In this document: positions 35,071 to 42,874 of the stretch, piece by piece
How positions within the stretch are numbered: position 1 is the stretch's first letter
Layout: each line of letters begins with the position of its first letter
Origin: Mycobacterium sp. NS-7484
GTDB taxonomy: Bacteria > Actinomycetota > Actinomycetes > Mycobacteriales > Mycobacteriaceae
NCBI RefSeq assembly: GCF_001953975.1
Contig: NZ_MBEJ01000090.1
Coordinates: 1 to 64,000, forward strand
Reading direction: 5' to 3'
Length of the DNA stretch: 64,000 nucleotides
Notes under the pieces: generated by a model
Database searches by the model: none
What the model saw: the letters and a program-made list of their open reading frames with translations, nothing else
Told to the model about the DNA's origin: nothing
Translations under genes and position numbers: made by a program

Positions 35071-35437
35071 ACTTCCCGGCGATCAGCTCCGCCAGTACGG
35101 CGGCCTCGCTGATCTGTGGATCCCTGGTCGCCGTCAGCAACGTCACGGTGCCCCTCTTCGCCAGATCCCGTAGATGGTCGAGCCCGGCGGCACGTTCGGG
35201 CTCGACAAGCTCGGCCTGGTACCGATGGCTGAACTCCGCAAAGCGCGCCGGGTCGTGGCCATACCACTTGCGCAGGTCGGTGGATGGCGCCACCTGTTTG
35301 CACCACTCGTCGAGAGCCGCGCGGTCCTTTCTCACCCCCCTCGGCCACAGCCGGTCGACCAGAATCCGTGCACCGTCGTCCGGACTCGGATCCTCGTAGA
35401 CCCGGCGTATCCGAACCTGATGTGGTGAGTCAGCCAT
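35045..35437 (-). CDS. DUF488-family protein
   Basis: 130 residues. The DUF488 pattern is clear: RRVYEDPSPDDGARILVDRLWPRGVRKD near the N-terminus, WCKQVAPSTDLRKWYGHDPARFAEF, and TLLTATRDP. The biochemical function of this family is not established. ATG 35437 has GAGGAGG just upstream. The stop lies 26 bases inside the 3' end of pepD on the opposite strand. Confidence 0.9.
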   Translation of the reverse strand: MADSPHQVRIRRVYEDPSPDDGARILVDRLWPRGVRKDRAALDEWCKQVAPSTDLRKWYGHDPARFAEFSHRYQAELVEPERAAGLDHLRDLAKRGTVTLLTATRDPQISEAAVLAELIAGKFRPASDPE

Positions 35438-35458
35438 CGTCGCCTCCTCATCGTTTCT

Positions 35459-35496
35459 ACCTCACGTCAGGTCCACCATCGGACCTGACGTGAGGT
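35459..35496. terminator. Perfect 16-bp inverted repeat, terminator or operator
   Basis: ACCTCACGTCAGGTCC (35459-35474) is followed by a 6-base loop and its exact complement (35481-35496). It lies between the stop of the MBL gene (35507) and the start of the DUF488 gene (35437), both on the minus strand. It could end the MBL transcript, or serve as a binding site at the DUF488 promoter. There is no U-tract. Confidence 0.7.
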
Positions 35497-35506
35497 GGCC
35501 GCGAGA

Positions 35507-36421
35507 TCAGTAATCCCAGACGGCCGGCACACACCGGAAGGCGTCACCGGCGACCGCGACCCGGCAGACGGACGGGAACGGTAGGTGAGTGGCGACCAGC
35601 GACTCGCCGGTCGCGGCCAACTCCCGCAGCAGGTTCACCCGTACGCGGGCCGCTTCCTCTGGGTCGTGTTCGAATCCGTTGTGCCACTCAGGATTGTCGA
35701 ATCCCGGGGCGAAGACGGCATCACCGGCGAACGTCAGACGATCGCCGCCGGACTCCAGTCGGACGACACTGTGCCCGGGGGTGTGTCCACCGGTGCGACT
35801 CACGAGGACTCCCGGTGCCACCTCGTATTCGGTCTCGAAAGGCCGCAGTTGGCTACGGTATCCGTCCAAGAAACGCGAGGCGACGGTCCGCAGCACGTCC
35901 GGTATCGGCTGCGGCATGGTGGTATGCGAGAAATCGGGGGCTTCCCAGAACTCGGCCTCCGCGGTGGCGACGTGTACCCGCAGATCGGGGCGCAGCCGTT
36001 CTTTCACCCCGTCGGTGAGCAACCCGCCGACGTGGTCCATGTGCAGGTGGGTGAGCACCACGTCGGTGACCGATCCCAGATCGACACCGGCGGCCTCCAG
36101 ACGCATGGCGGTCTGTCCGGCCCGCGGAAAGTCCGGGAATTCCAGACCGAGTCCGGCGTCGACCAGGATGGTCCGATCGCCGCTACGGACCACGACGACG
36201 TTCAGCGGCCAGTCGACGACGTCCGGCGGCAGGAAATTGTCCCCGAGCCAGCCCGCCAGATCCGCCGAGTCGGCGTTGGTGGCCAACGTCGACGCGGTAA
36301 TCGGCAGTACGCCATCGCTGATCACCAGTACCTCGATGTTGCCGACCTGCACCGCGTACCGTGACGGAACCAACTCGTCGATACCCTGGCTGCCAAGGTG
36401 CGACACGCTGTCCACGCTCAT
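35507..36421 (-). CDS. MBL-fold metallo-hydrolase
   Basis: 304 residues. The metallo-beta-lactamase metal site is seen in VLTHLHMDHVGGL (HxHxDH), GGHTPGHS, FAGDAVF and ATHLPFPS with the last His. The layout, a long N-terminal strand region with TILVDAGLG, resembles quorum-quenching lactonase-like or metal-dependent hydrolases of the AttM/AidC type, but substrate cannot be inferred. ATG 36421 is preceded by an AGGAGGAG ribosome binding site. Confidence 0.9.
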   Translation of the reverse strand: MSVDSVSHLGSQGIDELVPSRYAVQVGNIEVLVISDGVLPITASTLATNADSADLAGWLGDNFLPPDVVDWPLNVVVVRSGDRTILVDAGLGLEFPDFPRAGQTAMRLEAAGVDLGSVTDVVLTHLHMDHVGGLLTDGVKERLRPDLRVHVATAEAEFWEAPDFSHTTMPQPIPDVLRTVASRFLDGYRSQLRPFETEYEVAPGVLVSRTGGHTPGHSVVRLESGGDRLTFAGDAVFAPGFDNPEWHNGFEHDPEEAARVRVNLLRELAATGESLVATHLPFPSVCRVAVAGDAFRCVPAVWDY

Positions 36422-36671
36422 CCTGTTCTCCTCCTGAGTGGCTGTTCCCGACGACATGGTGCAAATGACCTGTCGTGACGTTGAACGCCGTGGCGTCGCC
36501 GGAACTATCCAGTGAAGTACGGTCGGCGCGCCTGTCGGGCGGAATCTCGTCTAAACCGTTGTGGCCGAACATTTTTGGCAGCGGAGGTCCTTCCTTTTCC
36601 GGAACTGCCGTTCTCGACGCCTGCGCCGGAGCCTGCGGCCCGGTGTCGGATGGCCGCGGTAGCATTCCGGC

Positions 36672-36944
36672 GTGTGGTGGACGGAACTAGCTGAGGAGTC
36701 GTGGGACGCATTGTTCGAGCCACACCATCGGATGGCGATGGTGTTGCGTGCCAGGGAGATCCTCGACGACATCGAGTTCCAGTCCGACGACGCGTGGGCG
36801 GCCGCAGAGCCGGTCGCGCTGCCCGGTGTGGACCGCGCGATCCGTCGCACCTTGATCGAAGCCGGCTCACCGAGCCTGTGGATCTACTGGTCGCTGGATG
36901 CCGACCGGGGCGCCATCGTGCTCGATTTCGTGTTCGACGACTGA
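36672..36944 (+). CDS. Small hypothetical acidic protein
   Basis: 90 residues from GTG 36672. Acidic, Trp-rich at the start, with a central helix (HRMAMVLRAREILDDIEF) and a strand-like end (IVLDFVFDD). There is no signal peptide or known motif. Codon pattern and composition look real, but there is no good ribosome binding site. It converges on the cyclase-like gene at 36955, only 10 bases away. Confidence 0.5.
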   Translation: MWWTELAEESWDALFEPHHRMAMVLRAREILDDIEFQSDDAWAAAEPVALPGVDRAIRRTLIEAGSPSLWIYWSLDADRGAIVLDFVFDD

Positions 36945-36954
36945 CGAGGTCGGC

Positions 36955-37707
36955 TCAGGGAGCCGAGAGAGCGGCCTCGAGTGTGGCGAGCCGGTGTGCG
37001 GTCCACTCCCATTTCGGGCGTGCCGCCGCGTCCGACTGATTCAACATCGCCGCGATGACGGTCCGCAGCTGTGCCAAATACTCTGTCTGTCCCGGCTCGC
37101 CGGGGCACTCGGCGCGCATGAAGTCGATTGCACGGGCAGTGCCGATCGTCCGGCCGTGTTCGACGAGCGGTTCGGGTGGAAGCAATGCCACCACGTCATC
37201 GCCGGCGAGCGCGGCGATCTCGTCGGAAACCGCGATGCGCGGGCTCACCGCTCTGCCTTCCAGCAGGTAGGCCTGCACGAGCGCGGGACCGAAGATCATG
37301 TTCGGGCTGTGGAAGCAGTCACCCACGACCACCCCGCCGCGACACAGGATCCCGAAGTCGCGCAGGTAGTACAGCTGGATGCCGGCCAGCAGGCGTAGCA
37401 GCTGACACACCGCGCGCTTCTCACTGGTGGCGTCGAGCCCCGCCAGGGGGATCGACGCGCCGATGTTGTCGGAGAAGTACACCGTGCGCACGGCTCCGCC
37501 GGGTTGGGCCTGGGCCACTTTCTGTTGCAGGTCGACCATGTAGGCCAGCGCGTTGAGAAACTTCTCGCTGCCGGCGAAGGTCTTGGCGCCGAGAGTGTCG
37601 ATGAAGCCGACAGCGCAGCGCGTATAGCCGCGACCGGCGCGAGCCAGCGGCGTCGTCGGTCCCGGGAACGGTCGTTCGGAAGTCAGCGGCCCGTCGCCGT
37701 CAGGCAC
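36955..37707 (-). CDS. Divergent class III nucleotidyl-cyclase-like protein
   Basis: 250 residues. Three blocks resemble the catalytic palm of class III cyclases and Pycsar-type PycC: GFIDTLG (Asp37), VYFSDNIGASIPL (Asp80), and RGGVVVGD (123-130) followed by IFGPALVQAYLLEGRAVSPRI. Both candidate metal-binding Asp residues are present. If active, it would make a cyclic nucleotide from NTP or act as a nucleotide-binding sensor; this is inference. GTG 37707 is chosen because it overlaps the stop of the upstream small gene by eight bases, suggesting coupling; in-frame GTGs at 37752 and further upstream are alternatives. No effector protein is adjacent. Confidence 0.6.
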   Translation of the reverse strand: MPDGDGPLTSERPFPGPTTPLARAGRGYTRCAVGFIDTLGAKTFAGSEKFLNALAYMVDLQQKVAQAQPGGAVRTVYFSDNIGASIPLAGLDATSEKRAVCQLLRLLAGIQLYYLRDFGILCRGGVVVGDCFHSPNMIFGPALVQAYLLEGRAVSPRIAVSDEIAALAGDDVVALLPPEPLVEHGRTIGTARAIDFMRAECPGEPGQTEYLAQLRTVIAAMLNQSDAAARPKWEWTAHRLATLEAALSAP

Positions 37708-38032
37708 GTCGGCGCGTGGTTGCGGTGCGAGACCGCCGGGCTGCAGGTGCACGGTCTTTCCCGGGCACGGCGTCCTCCGGCTGGGAACGGGACCGCTCCG
37801 GACGTGGACGCAGGTCACCGGCGTCGGCGAGGGCGACCGCCTTGCGTAGGCGATCGGCGATCATGGTGACCGGCACGCTGACCACGGGGGTCAGTGTGAG
37901 TACGCCCATGTCGTCTTCCTCCACCCGGTAGCGACGGTGACCGGGCTTGCCGGCCTTGCCCAGCGAAACACGACGCCGCGGATCGACCTCGACCTCGGTG
38001 ACGAAATGCCTGGCGCGCTGTGGGCTGCTCAT
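37700..38032 (-). CDS. Small AbrB/SpoVT-like putative DNA-binding protein
   Basis: 110 residues. The first 60 residues fit a swapped-hairpin AbrB-like domain: TEVEVDPRRRVSLGKAG, then GHRRYRVEEDDMGVLTLTPVVSVP. The tail is strongly basic (Arg/Pro/Ser-rich). Such proteins commonly act as antitoxins or autorepressors. It is first in a two-gene operon with the cyclase-like gene and has a tandem palindromic operator about 40 bases upstream. ATG 38032 (or 38035) follows AGGAGG. Confidence 0.6.
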   Translation of the reverse strand: MSSPQRARHFVTEVEVDPRRRVSLGKAGKPGHRRYRVEEDDMGVLTLTPVVSVPVTMIADRLRKAVALADAGDLRPRPERSRSQPEDAVPGKDRAPAARRSRTATTRRRA

Positions 38033-38071
38033 CATCTACCTCCTGACGCCATACTACTCACCACGACACAA

Positions 38072-38100
38072 TTGGGTAATACCCAAATAGGGTAATGCCC
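38072..38100 (-). promoter_or_regulatory. Tandem palindromic operator upstream of the AbrB-like/cyclase-like operon
   Basis: A 15-bp palindrome TTGGGTA-a-TACCCAA (38072-38086) is followed by a near copy, GGGTAATGCCC (38090-38100), spaced 16 bases centre to centre. It lies between the IclR stop (38115) and the start of the small AbrB-like gene, placing it in that operon's promoter. Autoregulation is likely but inferred. Confidence 0.65.
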
Positions 38101-38114
38101 ATCAAGGAGTCCCA

Positions 38115-38867
38115 TCACGGGTAGGGAAGATCACCCTGATCGGGCGGCGGCGGAACACGACGTGACAGCTGATTCGCTGTTTGGCATACCAAGTCCGCCA
38201 AGCGTGGGTGGCTGTCGGGCGGCATGCGCTCGGCCGGGCCACTGATCGCCACCGCGCCGATCGGGCGGCCGTCGGCTTCGAATACGGGTGCTGCGATGGT
38301 CATGGACGGCGCATTCACCTCGCTACTGGCGGCATAACCGCGGGTGCGGCAGGCGTCGAGTTGGGCCAGAAACTCCGCGTCGGGCAGTTCGCCGAGCAGT
38401 TCGATCTGCCGATCCTGGCTCAGGAACGGCAAAAGGACACGCCCGGTGGCACTTTCGCGTGCCGGCACCATGGCACCGATGCGTGGCACCATGCGCAACG
38501 CCTGCCGACTCTCCGCCACTTGTGACACCACCAGGTGCGGACCGTCCGGTTCGTTGAACATCGCGGTTTCACCGGTCTGCGCCGCGAGGTGCTCGAGCGC
38601 GTACTGGATCCGGTGGCGCAGGTCGGATTTCGCGCGCGAACTATGGGCGATGCTCAGGATGCGTCCAGTGGTCTCCCATCGGGTCAGCTGCTCCTCGCGC
38701 GCTTGGATCCAGCCCTGATCGGAGAGCGTCACGAGGGCGCGCTGTACGGCGCTCTTGTCGATCCCCAGCAGCCGAGAAAGCGCGGCGACGCCGACGGGCT
38801 GGTTGGCCGCGACTGCCTCGAACACGGTCAGCACGCGCGCGGCTGTCGAACTGCCCTTGACTGCCAT
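38115..38867 (-). CDS. IclR-family transcriptional regulator
   Basis: 250 residues. The N-terminal winged helix (ARVLTVFEAVAANQPVGVAALSRLLGIDKSAVQRALVTLSDQGWI) is followed by the IclR effector domain with ARESATGRVLLPFLS, CRTRGYAASSEVNAPSMTIAAPVFEADGRPIGAVAISGP. It is divergent from the TauD-type dioxygenase at 38949 and separated by an 81-base control region holding a perfect palindrome, so it probably controls that gene and itself. ATG 38867 follows GAGGTGG. Confidence 0.92.
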   Translation of the reverse strand: MAVKGSSTAARVLTVFEAVAANQPVGVAALSRLLGIDKSAVQRALVTLSDQGWIQAREEQLTRWETTGRILSIAHSSRAKSDLRHRIQYALEHLAAQTGETAMFNEPDGPHLVVSQVAESRQALRMVPRIGAMVPARESATGRVLLPFLSQDRQIELLGELPDAEFLAQLDACRTRGYAASSEVNAPSMTIAAPVFEADGRPIGAVAISGPAERMPPDSHPRLADLVCQTANQLSRRVPPPPDQGDLPYP

Positions 38868-38901
38868 CTGTCCACCTCGCTAATGTTGAATAGTGATCCA
38901 C

Positions 38902-38920
38902 CATATCAGATATTGATATG
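38902..38920. promoter_or_regulatory. Palindrome between IclR regulator and TauD-type dioxygenase
   Basis: CATATCA-gatat-TGATATG, a perfect 7-bp inverted repeat with a 5-base spacer, sits in the 81-base divergent promoter region. It is the natural candidate operator for the IclR protein. Confidence 0.6.
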
Positions 38921-38948
38921 ACGTCTGTCGATCCAGGAGGAATAAGCC

Positions 38949-39905
38949 ATGTCAGCCATCCACGTCCGGCCCCTCCGGGATGACCTCGCGTTCGGCGCCC
39001 GGGTCACCGGCGTCACCCTCGCGGTGTTGGAGGATTCGCAGGTCCGCGACCGTCTTCGAAGGGTGTTCCAGGAGCGCGGGATGATCCTGTTCGAAGAGGT
39101 CGAACCCGACGGCCGGCTCCAGGTGGAGATCAGCAAGGTGTTCGGCCCGCTGAAGGACCATCCGGTACCGACCGTGCCGCGGGCCGGGGGAGCGTTGCAT
39201 CCCGGCGTCATCGAGATCGGCCAGGCGCCGCGTGAGGGCAACATCGTCGAAGTCGACGGCAAGGAGGTCACGTCGTGGCTGCCCTGGCACTTCGACCACT
39301 GCTACAACAACGAATTGAACCTCGCGGGCGTCCTGCGGTGTGTGACCGGTGTCAGCCAGGGCGGCGAGACCGGATTCGCCGACGGCATCGACCTTTACAA
39401 GAACCTGTCGCCGCAGTTACGCCGGCAGATCGAGGACCGCAACATCATCTACACCCTGAACCTGCGCTTCGCAGAAATGCGCTTCGGCCTCGCCGACGGG
39501 TTCCGTGAGATCCAGCCGCACGCGGCCCTGCAGAAGACGATCGATTACGGCAAGAAGCTTCCCCGCGCAATCCATCCCGCGGTGTGGACCCGGGCCACCG
39601 GCGAGAAGGTTCTGCACGTGTCACCGTGGATGGCCGAGGGCATCGAAGGCGATGAGTCGTCGGTCGGTGACGAACTCCTCGAGGCGGTGTGCAAGGAGAT
39701 GCTGGCCGGCATCCGGCCTTACTTCCACACGTGGCGTCCCACCGACATGGTGATCTGGGACAACCTGCGGATGCTGCACTCCGTCACCGGCCACGACCCG
39801 GACGAGCCGCGCGTCATGCACCGCACCACGATCGAGGGTGACTACGGTCTGGGCTACTTCGAGGGCAACGTCCAAGGCGACAAGATCCTCGAGATGACGG
39901 TCTGA
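38949..39905 (+). CDS. TauD/TfdA-family Fe(II)/2-oxoglutarate dioxygenase
   Basis: 318 residues. The iron ligands are in WHFDHCYN (His-x-Asp) and the distal His in HSVTGHDPDEPRVMHRTTIEG, with the Arg for 2-oxoglutarate binding in the same block. Family members oxidise taurine, chlorophenoxy acids or other carboxylates using oxygen. The substrate is unknown; the context (PucR, APC permease, diol dehydratase) suggests catabolism of an organic amine or acid. ATG 38949 follows AGGAGG. Confidence 0.9.
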   Translation: MSAIHVRPLRDDLAFGARVTGVTLAVLEDSQVRDRLRRVFQERGMILFEEVEPDGRLQVEISKVFGPLKDHPVPTVPRAGGALHPGVIEIGQAPREGNIVEVDGKEVTSWLPWHFDHCYNNELNLAGVLRCVTGVSQGGETGFADGIDLYKNLSPQLRRQIEDRNIIYTLNLRFAEMRFGLADGFREIQPHAALQKTIDYGKKLPRAIHPAVWTRATGEKVLHVSPWMAEGIEGDESSVGDELLEAVCKEMLAGIRPYFHTWRPTDMVIWDNLRMLHSVTGHDPDEPRVMHRTTIEGDYGLGYFEGNVQGDKILEMTV

Positions 39906-39927
39906 GCCACACCTCGGTGCGCCGGGG

Positions 39928-41007
39928 TCAGGGTAAGCAGGCCGTGGTTTCCGGGCCGGCGCGGTGACCGTCGGGACGCGCCTCGTTGAGCTGGTGGACG
40001 CGAACACTGACCTCCAGCTGAAAGCGGTCCGCGGGGTCCTTGAGCGACAGTCCGGTGAGTTCCTCGATGAGCTTGATCCGATAGATCAACGAGTGCCGGT
40101 TCAAGTACAGCGCTCGTGCCGCTGCGCTGGTGTTGGTGGCCTCGTTCAGAAGGATCTCCAACGTGTGGACGAGCTGACCCCGACGGGTGCGGTCGTAGTC
40201 CAGCAGCGGCTGCAGCGTCTCGAGGATCGTCGCCATGGACTGCGGGTGCTGGCGCAGGACCTCGGCGAATTGCCATGAGCCGGCGGGCCGTTCGGGCAGG
40301 GTCGGCGACACCGCTGCGGTCACGGTGACGGACTGGTCGCGGACCGGCGGCAGCATTGCCCAACTGACGAGATCTTCGGGAAGCGCACCGAGGCGCTGGG
40401 CCGAGGCGACCAACACCGAGACGGTGGCTGCCGGCGGGGCCGGCGTGAAGTGGCTCATCACCAAGTCATCGGTGACCGACGAACTCACGGTGAGATCGGC
40501 GGCAAGTGCCAGGTCGTGGAGGGCTTCGGTGAAGGCGCCGGCGAGTTCGCTCCAGCCGGGGTCGTCATGCTGGCGCCGTCCGATGGCCATCTCCACCCGT
40601 GCTCCCGGGATCGACGGGCTCACCAGCGGGAGCAGATTCTTCTGCACATCGGCGAAGGCGATCTCCCAGGGCAGCAGAACCACCGGGAACTCGTGACGAT
40701 CGGCCAGCGGAACCAGCGATTTCAGAAGTTCGCGGACGCTGACTTCGGGCGGAGGACTCAAGACGAGTCCGGCGGCCGGGGAGGAGACCAGGTACGTGAG
40801 GAATTCCCGATTGCCGGGCTGACGGATGTCGGCGCCGGTACACAACACGAGGTCGCCGGTACGGATGAACGATTCGGCGGGGGCATGGATGATGTCCACC
40901 CAGCCGACCCCACGGGTCAAACCACGATGACCGGCGATCACCGAGCCCCGGTCCAGGGGCGCCACGGTCAAGGCTGCCGCCACGGTCAGCGGCGATTCCT
41001 CAGACAT
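39928..41007 (-). CDS. PucR-family transcriptional regulator
   Basis: 359 residues. The N-terminus has the PucR pattern (LTVAAALTVAPLDRGSVIAGHRGLTRGVGWVDI...GDLVLCTGAD), and the C-terminus a PucR-type helix-turn-helix with LLDYDRTRRGQLVHTLEILLNEATNTSAAARALYLNRHSLIYRIKLIEELTGL. PucR proteins activate purine or amino-compound catabolism. It sits downstream of the APC permease gene on the same strand and is the likely regulator of the permease and dehydratase genes. Confidence 0.9.
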   Translation of the reverse strand: MSEESPLTVAAALTVAPLDRGSVIAGHRGLTRGVGWVDIIHAPAESFIRTGDLVLCTGADIRQPGNREFLTYLVSSPAAGLVLSPPPEVSVRELLKSLVPLADRHEFPVVLLPWEIAFADVQKNLLPLVSPSIPGARVEMAIGRRQHDDPGWSELAGAFTEALHDLALAADLTVSSSVTDDLVMSHFTPAPPAATVSVLVASAQRLGALPEDLVSWAMLPPVRDQSVTVTAAVSPTLPERPAGSWQFAEVLRQHPQSMATILETLQPLLDYDRTRRGQLVHTLEILLNEATNTSAAARALYLNRHSLIYRIKLIEELTGLSLKDPADRFQLEVSVRVHQLNEARPDGHRAGPETTACLP

Positions 41008-41176
41008 GTCGCGCCTTCTCCTGATCTACCCGCTTATCCGTTGCTCCTGTCGGCGAAACCTCGGCGGCACACCGCCCCCCGGCGAAAGACGGTACCAGCG
41101 GTCGGTGGGCCCTCTGCAGCGCGGAGAGGGCAGGCTCGTCGACAGAGATTGTGTCGACGAACCTGCCCTTCACCGA

Positions 41177-42607
41177 TCACATCGTCGACAGGTCCGCCGT
41201 CGACCGTCGGCTGAGAAGCATGCCGGCGCCGAAGAACACGAGCGGCATCAGGCCGAAGATCACCGCGAGGGTGGAGCTGCCACCGACGATCAGGGTCAGA
41301 TTCGACACGACCAGTACCAATGCCCCGGCCAGGGCGAGCGTGGCCGCCGAGCCCAACACCACGTTGCGGGTCGAGTCGCCGCGACGTTTGAAGAAGATCA
41401 CCACGGAGACGGTGGTCAGCAGCCACAGGATCGCGAGCGCCAAGATCCCGAGGCCGCCGAGGGGCCCGAAGATCTGCAGCACCGGGTCCAGCTTGAGTGC
41501 GACAAAGATCCCCATGATCACGAACGAGGCGACGGTGATGGCCAGCGACGCGTTCGACGGGGCGCCGTGGCGGCCGTGCACCTCACCCAGACGCTTCGGG
41601 AAGATACCGCTCTGCCCCAGTGCGAAGGCATATCGCGAGGCGATGTTGTGGAAGGCCAGGGCGCAGGCGAAGACGCTGATGAACCAGAAGCCGGTGGTCA
41701 GATCGCGCCCCAGCATGCCGAGGTACTGCTGTGCGGTGTTCACCATGAAGTTGTCCGGGTCGGCCTCGGCCGCGGCGACGGCATCGGGGCCGCCGTTGCC
41801 CTCGATCAGGGCCCAGCTGGAGAAGGCGTAGAAGCTCGCCACGATTCCGACGGCCCAGTAGGTCGCGCGCGGCACGGTCCGGTCCGGGTCCTTGGCCTCG
41901 TCACGGAAGACCGCGGTGGCCTCCACACCGACAAAACCCCACAGGGCGTACAGCAGTGCGATGCCCACACCGCCGGCAAGGCCCTGCGGCGTGAACGAGT
42001 CACCGGTGATGCCCTTCTCGCCGCCCTGCAGGACGATGACCAGGTCGAGGACGACCAGGATGGCCACCTCCGAGACCAGGAAGATGCCCAGGACCTTGGC
42101 GCTGAGATCGATGTCGCGGTAACCCAGCCATGCGACGGCCGCGAGCACCAGCGCGGTCAGCACCCACCACGGGATTTCCGGGCCACCGAAGCGTTCGATG
42201 AGGCCGGCGAGGATGACCCCGTCGTAGGCCGACACACCGAGCAGCGTCGCCATGTAGGCGGGAAGCGCGAGCACCGCAGCCCCGGCCCCGGCCGCACGGC
42301 CGAGGGCCATCTGGATGTAGGCGTAGAACGCGCCAGGCTTGGTGACGTACTTCGACATCGCCACGAAGCTCGCCGCGAAAAGCAAGAACACTGCTCCGGC
42401 CACGATGAACGAGACCGGAATTCCCGTCGTCTTTCCTAGCACCATGGCGATCGGCACGTTGCCGCCGATGGTCGACAGTGGTGCGGCGGCTGCCACCACC
42501 ATCAACACGATCGCGGGGACGCCCAGGTTTCCGCGCAGTTTGGCGGGGCTACCGTCCGGCGACGAGTCGCGACTGCGTGAGCTGTCCGCGTCGACAACTT
42601 GGGACAT
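41177..42607 (-). CDS. APC-superfamily amino acid/amine permease
   Basis: 476 residues with about 12 membrane helices. The APC signature includes GVPAIVLMVVAAAAPLSTIGGNVPIA at the start, then a KPGAFYAYIQMALGRAAGAGAA segment and GFVGVEATAVFRDEAKDPDRTVPRA. It should import an amino acid or amine by proton symport. It is divergent from the diol dehydratase operon (267-base gap), so the cargo is probably what that pathway degrades, perhaps an amino alcohol. ATG 42607 follows AGAGGAT. Confidence 0.88.
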   Translation of the reverse strand: MSQVVDADSSRSRDSSPDGSPAKLRGNLGVPAIVLMVVAAAAPLSTIGGNVPIAMVLGKTTGIPVSFIVAGAVFLLFAASFVAMSKYVTKPGAFYAYIQMALGRAAGAGAAVLALPAYMATLLGVSAYDGVILAGLIERFGGPEIPWWVLTALVLAAVAWLGYRDIDLSAKVLGIFLVSEVAILVVLDLVIVLQGGEKGITGDSFTPQGLAGGVGIALLYALWGFVGVEATAVFRDEAKDPDRTVPRATYWAVGIVASFYAFSSWALIEGNGGPDAVAAAEADPDNFMVNTAQQYLGMLGRDLTTGFWFISVFACALAFHNIASRYAFALGQSGIFPKRLGEVHGRHGAPSNASLAITVASFVIMGIFVALKLDPVLQIFGPLGGLGILALAILWLLTTVSVVIFFKRRGDSTRNVVLGSAATLALAGALVLVVSNLTLIVGGSSTLAVIFGLMPLVFFGAGMLLSRRSTADLSTM

Positions 42608-42874
42608 GACTGATCCTCTCTGGCCTCTGCCACAGGAGCCGCGGATCGCCGGCTCCGTCGAGTTCCGGGGATGAAGTCTGCGAGACGGACGGGCTGTCGG
42701 CCAGAGCCGGAACGGCTCTTTCCAACACCTTGTTGTAGGCCAGGTCACAGCGGCCGGGCGGCAGTGGCGTGCGCATCACACAGGTTGTTGGAATCTCGGT
42801 GTGCGCCGTTGTTCCGCCCTTCGTGTTCGGTCAATGCTGAGCCCCTCACGCAACAGAGAGGCACGGCGAGCGTC

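Noticed and set aside
42608..42874. A cobalamin riboswitch before the B12-dependent dehydratase.
   Set aside because: No B12-box-like sequence was found, and such riboswitches normally control B12-independent isozymes or transporters rather than B12-using enzymes.
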